From: Archangium lipolyticum
GTDB taxonomy: Bacteria > Myxococcota > Myxococcia > Myxococcales > Myxococcaceae
DNA: 64,000 bases
Assembly (NCBI RefSeq): GCF_024623785.1
Contig: NZ_JANKBZ010000003.1
Span: 558,001 to 622,000 of the forward strand
Direction: 5' to 3'
The position numbers and the translations under genes were made by a program. Position 1 is the first letter of the stretch, and each line of letters starts with the position of its first letter. The notes under the pieces were generated by a model, which worked only from the letters and a program-made list of their open reading frames with translations, did not search any database and was not told the origin of the DNA. Positions 61,368 through 64,000 of the stretch are shown in pieces.

Positions 61368-63386
61368 TCAGGGCGCGATGCCCACCGAGCGGAACAGGGC
61401 CGCGCTCTCGTACAGGCGATCGCCACGGATGACGTGGCGCACCTTGCGCAGGTCGCTGATGAGCAGGGTCGGGTCGCCGTCCACCAGGATGAGGTCGGCG
61501 ACATAGCCGGGCAGCACGCGCCCGTACTCCTTGTCGCGCTTCACGACCTCGGCATTGCCCAGCGTGGCGATGCGCAGCACCTCCCTGGGCGGAATGCCGG
61601 CGGCGACGTAGAGCTCGAGTTCCCGCGGCAGGAACAGGCCGGAGAGGTTGTCCGTGCCCGAGACGATGCGCACGCCGCTTCGATGCAGGAGCCCCACGAG
61701 CTCGACGAGGCGAAGGAAGGAGTCGCGGTAGCGCTCGGGCTGCTTCGCCACATCCGGGAGCCCGCCGCCGCCCGAGCCCAGCCGCCGCTGCAGGGTGGGC
61801 GGCAGGCGGCCGAGAATCGGGCTCAGACCCGCGTTCCAGTGGCCGGGCTGGTCGTGGAACATGTCATCGAAGATGGACACCGTCGGGTCCACCACCACGC
61901 CCCGCTCGCGCAGCAGCGCGAGGAAGGCACGCACCTCGGGCGAGCCGAGATCCAACGTGGCGGCATGCTCTCCCACGGCGATGAAACGCGCGGGCGTGCG
62001 CGTATCCTGCACCCGGTCGAACAGGAAGTTGAGCGCCAGGAAGTTGATGTGCTGGATCTCATCGGCGCCAGCCTCGACGAACTGCCGCGCCGTCATGAAG
62101 GCCGGCACATGACCACTGAGCCGGAGGCCCTTCGCATGGGCCAGGCGCACGAGCGTCGGGACGAGCTCCGGCTTGATGGAGCTGTAGATCTTGATCTGCT
62201 CGTAACCCCCGGCCGCGTAGTTGTCGATGGCGGTGCGCGCCTCCTCCTCGTTGTCCACGAAGACCCGGGTCGGCCCCGAGTACGGACTACGGCCATCCAT
62301 GAAACCGGCCTTGATCACCCGTGGTCCGATGTCGTGACCGGCCTCGATCTCCTGGATGAGCGCCGTCAAAGTGCGGTCCTCGTTGGCGAGATCGCGCACC
62401 GTGGTCACCCCCCCCGCGAGGGCGAGCGGACCATCGGCCCCCTCCGTGATGTGAACGTGCATGTCCCAGAGGCCCGGCATGAGGAAGCGGCCCTGAGCAT
62501 CGAGGATCCGCGCGTCGCGAGGCACCACCAGCTTCGCCGAGGGGCCCACGGCCGAGATGCGGCCCTGGGTGACGAGCACGGTCTGGTCCTCTGCCACCGT
62601 GAGCGTTCCCGGGTCGAAGACGCGGGCATGCGTGATGGCGAGCGGACGGTCGAGCTTCGTCGTGAGGGCGCGCGCCCGCGCCCGCGCGAGACGGCGCTGC
62701 TCGGCCTCCTGGTATCCATCCAGCTGCTCCAGGGTATCCTCGAAGCCCTCGCGGACGACCTTCATCCAGCTCGAGACGCTGGCGAAGAAACGCTGCTGCT
62801 CATCGAGCCACACATAGCTCGGAGTGAGGTCCAGCCCGCTCAGGGAGTAGAGCCGCACGCGCCGGCTGCCGGCCTTGCCCTTGACGGTCAGGGAACCGAC
62901 AGCGGCGACCCGGGCCTCGCCCGAGGGCAGCAGGGCCATCCGTTGCCCGGGCGCCCGGAGCGCCGCGCGGATGAGCAGTACGGCCTCCTCGGGCGGGGAC
63001 TCGAGGCTCAGGTAGAAGACGGGCCCGGAGACCTCGCGCCGCACCTCCCCGGCCGAACTCTTCCAGTGGTGGGATGCGCCGGTGGCGGAGTAGCGCTCGT
63101 CGACGGGCGCCTTGAGATAGTCGACGCCACGGCTCTCGGCGGAAACCAGCGTGCCATTCGCGCTCACGTGGAACGTCGAATCGAGCACCGGTCCCCGCCC
63201 GCGATCGTTGAACTCGTAGTGGACCCTCACCTCTCCTTCGGGGAGGTACTCCACCTGCTGGTGCCCCGCGACGTTGCCCAGGAGCAACACGGTGCTGCGC
63301 TCGGTCGCGGCCCCCGCGCTCGTGGCCAGCGAGAGCCAGAGTCCCGCCAGCACCCAGGGCCCCAAGGCCCATGCCTTCTTCATCAT
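61368..63386 (-). CDS. Exported amidohydrolase-family metal enzyme
   Basis: 672 aa from the ATG at 63386 (GAGGGGACG upstream), signal peptide ending near SAGA. The N-terminal ~230 residues are a beta-rich domain seen in large exported relatives. The amidohydrolase domain follows: HVH in MPGLWDMHVHITEG, IKIYSS with a candidate bridging Lys, GHVPA and IQHINFL His ligands, and SGTDNLSG with the catalytic Asp. The C-terminus returns to the urease-like beta-sandwich (GYVADLILVDGDP). It is probably a peptidase- or lactonase-like hydrolase acting outside the cytoplasm; the substrate is not predictable. Confidence 0.88.
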   Translation of the reverse strand: MMKKAWALGPWVLAGLWLSLATSAGAATERSTVLLLGNVAGHQQVEYLPEGEVRVHYEFNDRGRGPVLDSTFHVSANGTLVSAESRGVDYLKAPVDERYSATGASHHWKSSAGEVRREVSGPVFYLSLESPPEEAVLLIRAALRAPGQRMALLPSGEARVAAVGSLTVKGKAGSRRVRLYSLSGLDLTPSYVWLDEQQRFFASVSSWMKVVREGFEDTLEQLDGYQEAEQRRLARARARALTTKLDRPLAITHARVFDPGTLTVAEDQTVLVTQGRISAVGPSAKLVVPRDARILDAQGRFLMPGLWDMHVHITEGADGPLALAGGVTTVRDLANEDRTLTALIQEIEAGHDIGPRVIKAGFMDGRSPYSGPTRVFVDNEEEARTAIDNYAAGGYEQIKIYSSIKPELVPTLVRLAHAKGLRLSGHVPAFMTARQFVEAGADEIQHINFLALNFLFDRVQDTRTPARFIAVGEHAATLDLGSPEVRAFLALLRERGVVVDPTVSIFDDMFHDQPGHWNAGLSPILGRLPPTLQRRLGSGGGGLPDVAKQPERYRDSFLRLVELVGLLHRSGVRIVSGTDNLSGLFLPRELELYVAAGIPPREVLRIATLGNAEVVKRDKEYGRVLPGYVADLILVDGDPTLLISDLRKVRHVIRGDRLYESAALFRSVGIAP

Positions 63387-63423
63387 CGTCCCCTCATCCC
63401 CAGCGGGCCTGATGGCTCCCGAG

Positions 63424-63873
63424 CTACCAGGGGTAGTGATAGCAACGGAACGTGGTGCTCTCGACCCCTGATTCCACGCCCGCGCTGTCACGGACCTTGA
63501 AATCGATGCGCACCACTTCGCTCGGTGAGGTGGTGTCGTCGTTCGCGATGTAGTTGCAGGGGAAGAGCTCCAACCACGGCCCCTCGCGCCAGCTGTCCGT
63601 CCACACGCGGCCATCCGGAGCAGTCACCGAGTACTGCCAAAGCGGCGTCAGTGCGCCAGAGCCACCACTGCCACTGGCCAGGCAAGAATAGGTATCCGTG
63701 ATGTGGCGGTCGCGCCTACAGGAGAGCGTGGTGACGGTGGGTGCCTCGGTGAGTCCGGCCGTGGTGGCCTGGGAGAGCGCTGCCGACATGGGCTCCGTGC
63801 CACCACAGGCACCGAGAAAGAGGACTGCGACGCCCCTGATGACGAACTGACCGCTGAAAACTTTCATGTTCAT
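63424..63873 (-). CDS. Small lipoprotein of unknown function
   Basis: 149 aa; AGGAG lies ~11 bases before the ATG at 63873; lipobox FLGAC. The mature part has four Cys (LSCRRD, YSCLAS, FPCNYI, FRCYHY) and an Ig-like strand pattern (WQYSVTAPDGRVW, RIDFKVRDSAGV). It is 37 bp upstream of the amidohydrolase gene on the same strand, so it could be co-transcribed. No named family is recognised. Confidence 0.6.
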   Translation of the reverse strand: MNMKVFSGQFVIRGVAVLFLGACGGTEPMSAALSQATTAGLTEAPTVTTLSCRRDRHITDTYSCLASGSGGSGALTPLWQYSVTAPDGRVWTDSWREGPWLELFPCNYIANDDTTSPSEVVRIDFKVRDSAGVESGVESTTFRCYHYPW

Positions 63874-63903
63874 GGATTTCGAGACTCCTGTTGGAGATAC
63901 CTG

Positions 63904-64000
63904 TCACGCCGGCTTGACGGCCGCGAGCAGAAGATAACCCAGCTTGTCGGTGTAGATGGCCGCGATCTTCAGCCAGAGGTCGAGCGTCATCGCTTGGAAA
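63904..64000 (-). CDS. C-terminal end of a gene running out of the window
   Basis: The minus frame entering at 64000 reads MTLDLWLKIAAIYTDKLGYL (Met internal or start) and ends LLLAAVKPA with a TGA at 63904-63906. Only ~31 residues are visible, so neither the start nor the family can be determined. Confidence 0.4.
   Translation of the reverse strand, partial: FQAMTLDLWLKIAAIYTDKLGYLLLAAVKPA

Overview
The window is high-GC DNA with very dense minus-strand coding and a large share of secreted proteins and lipoproteins: Kelch, Ig-like, discoidin, LamG, ricin-B, PPC and DVWAVG-repeat families, subtilase, trypsin-like protease and alpha-2-macroglobulin. Together with an AgmX/PglI-type C-terminal domain, a DUF6310/DUF5953-like lipoprotein pair and a mersacidin-type leader peptide, this points to a predatory myxobacterium (Myxococcota, probably the Archangium/Cystobacter group). 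The assignment is inferred from gene content; no marker gene or rRNA is present.

Region by region. (1) 320-4995 (+): three exported hydrolases (a glycosidase-like protein with two discoidin domains, an SGNH esterase with a duplicated N-terminal domain, an M14-type aspartoacylase). (2) 5109-23524 (-): a run of exported surface proteins. It includes a probable four-gene operon (subtilase, beta-propeller lipoprotein, VWA protein, second beta-propeller protein) in which the protease and the VWA protein share a dockerin-like tail and the two propeller proteins are paralogues. A ruined alpha/beta hydrolase gene lies at 20099-20728. (3) 23629-32621: potassium channel, DinB protein, P450 and aldo/keto reductase (-), a thioester alpha-2-macroglobulin (+), and an MDR oxidoreductase (-). 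(4) 33231-46000 (-): a compact, almost entirely overlapping 12-gene operon, the main discovery here. It encodes a MotA-like/MotB-like stator pair, a membrane-anchored protein whose C-terminal half resembles the rotor protein FliG, a TonB/AgmX-like energy-transducer protein, three lipoproteins and several exported or barrel-like proteins. There are no flagellar export genes. It reads as an uncharacterised proton-driven, envelope-spanning motor.

(5) 46450-50574: a YncE-like propeller protein, then a small cassette (DUF6310/DUF5953-like pair) bounded by two 26-bp near-identical repeats that look like the 3' end of a tmRNA/tRNA. Broken fragments of TetR, P450 and DUF1801 genes follow. (6) 50575-55442: HAD hydrolase, an exported protein made of two tandem copies of one domain, a trypsin-like/ricin-B protease, and a calcium-loop surface protein. 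(7) 55648-59085: a TetR regulator divergent from a radical SAM / dGTPase-like / isochorismatase-like operon, with a clear palindromic operator over the shared promoter. (8) 59175-64000: a glycine-rich membrane protein, a 65-residue mersacidin-type RiPP precursor with no Cys in its core, a PPC lipoprotein, an exported amidohydrolase, a small lipoprotein, and the end of one more gene.

Starts were chosen from visible ribosome-binding sites, signal peptides or ATGA/TGATG overlaps, so several genes are shorter than their longest open frame. Functional calls rest on motifs read by eye; no database search was possible.
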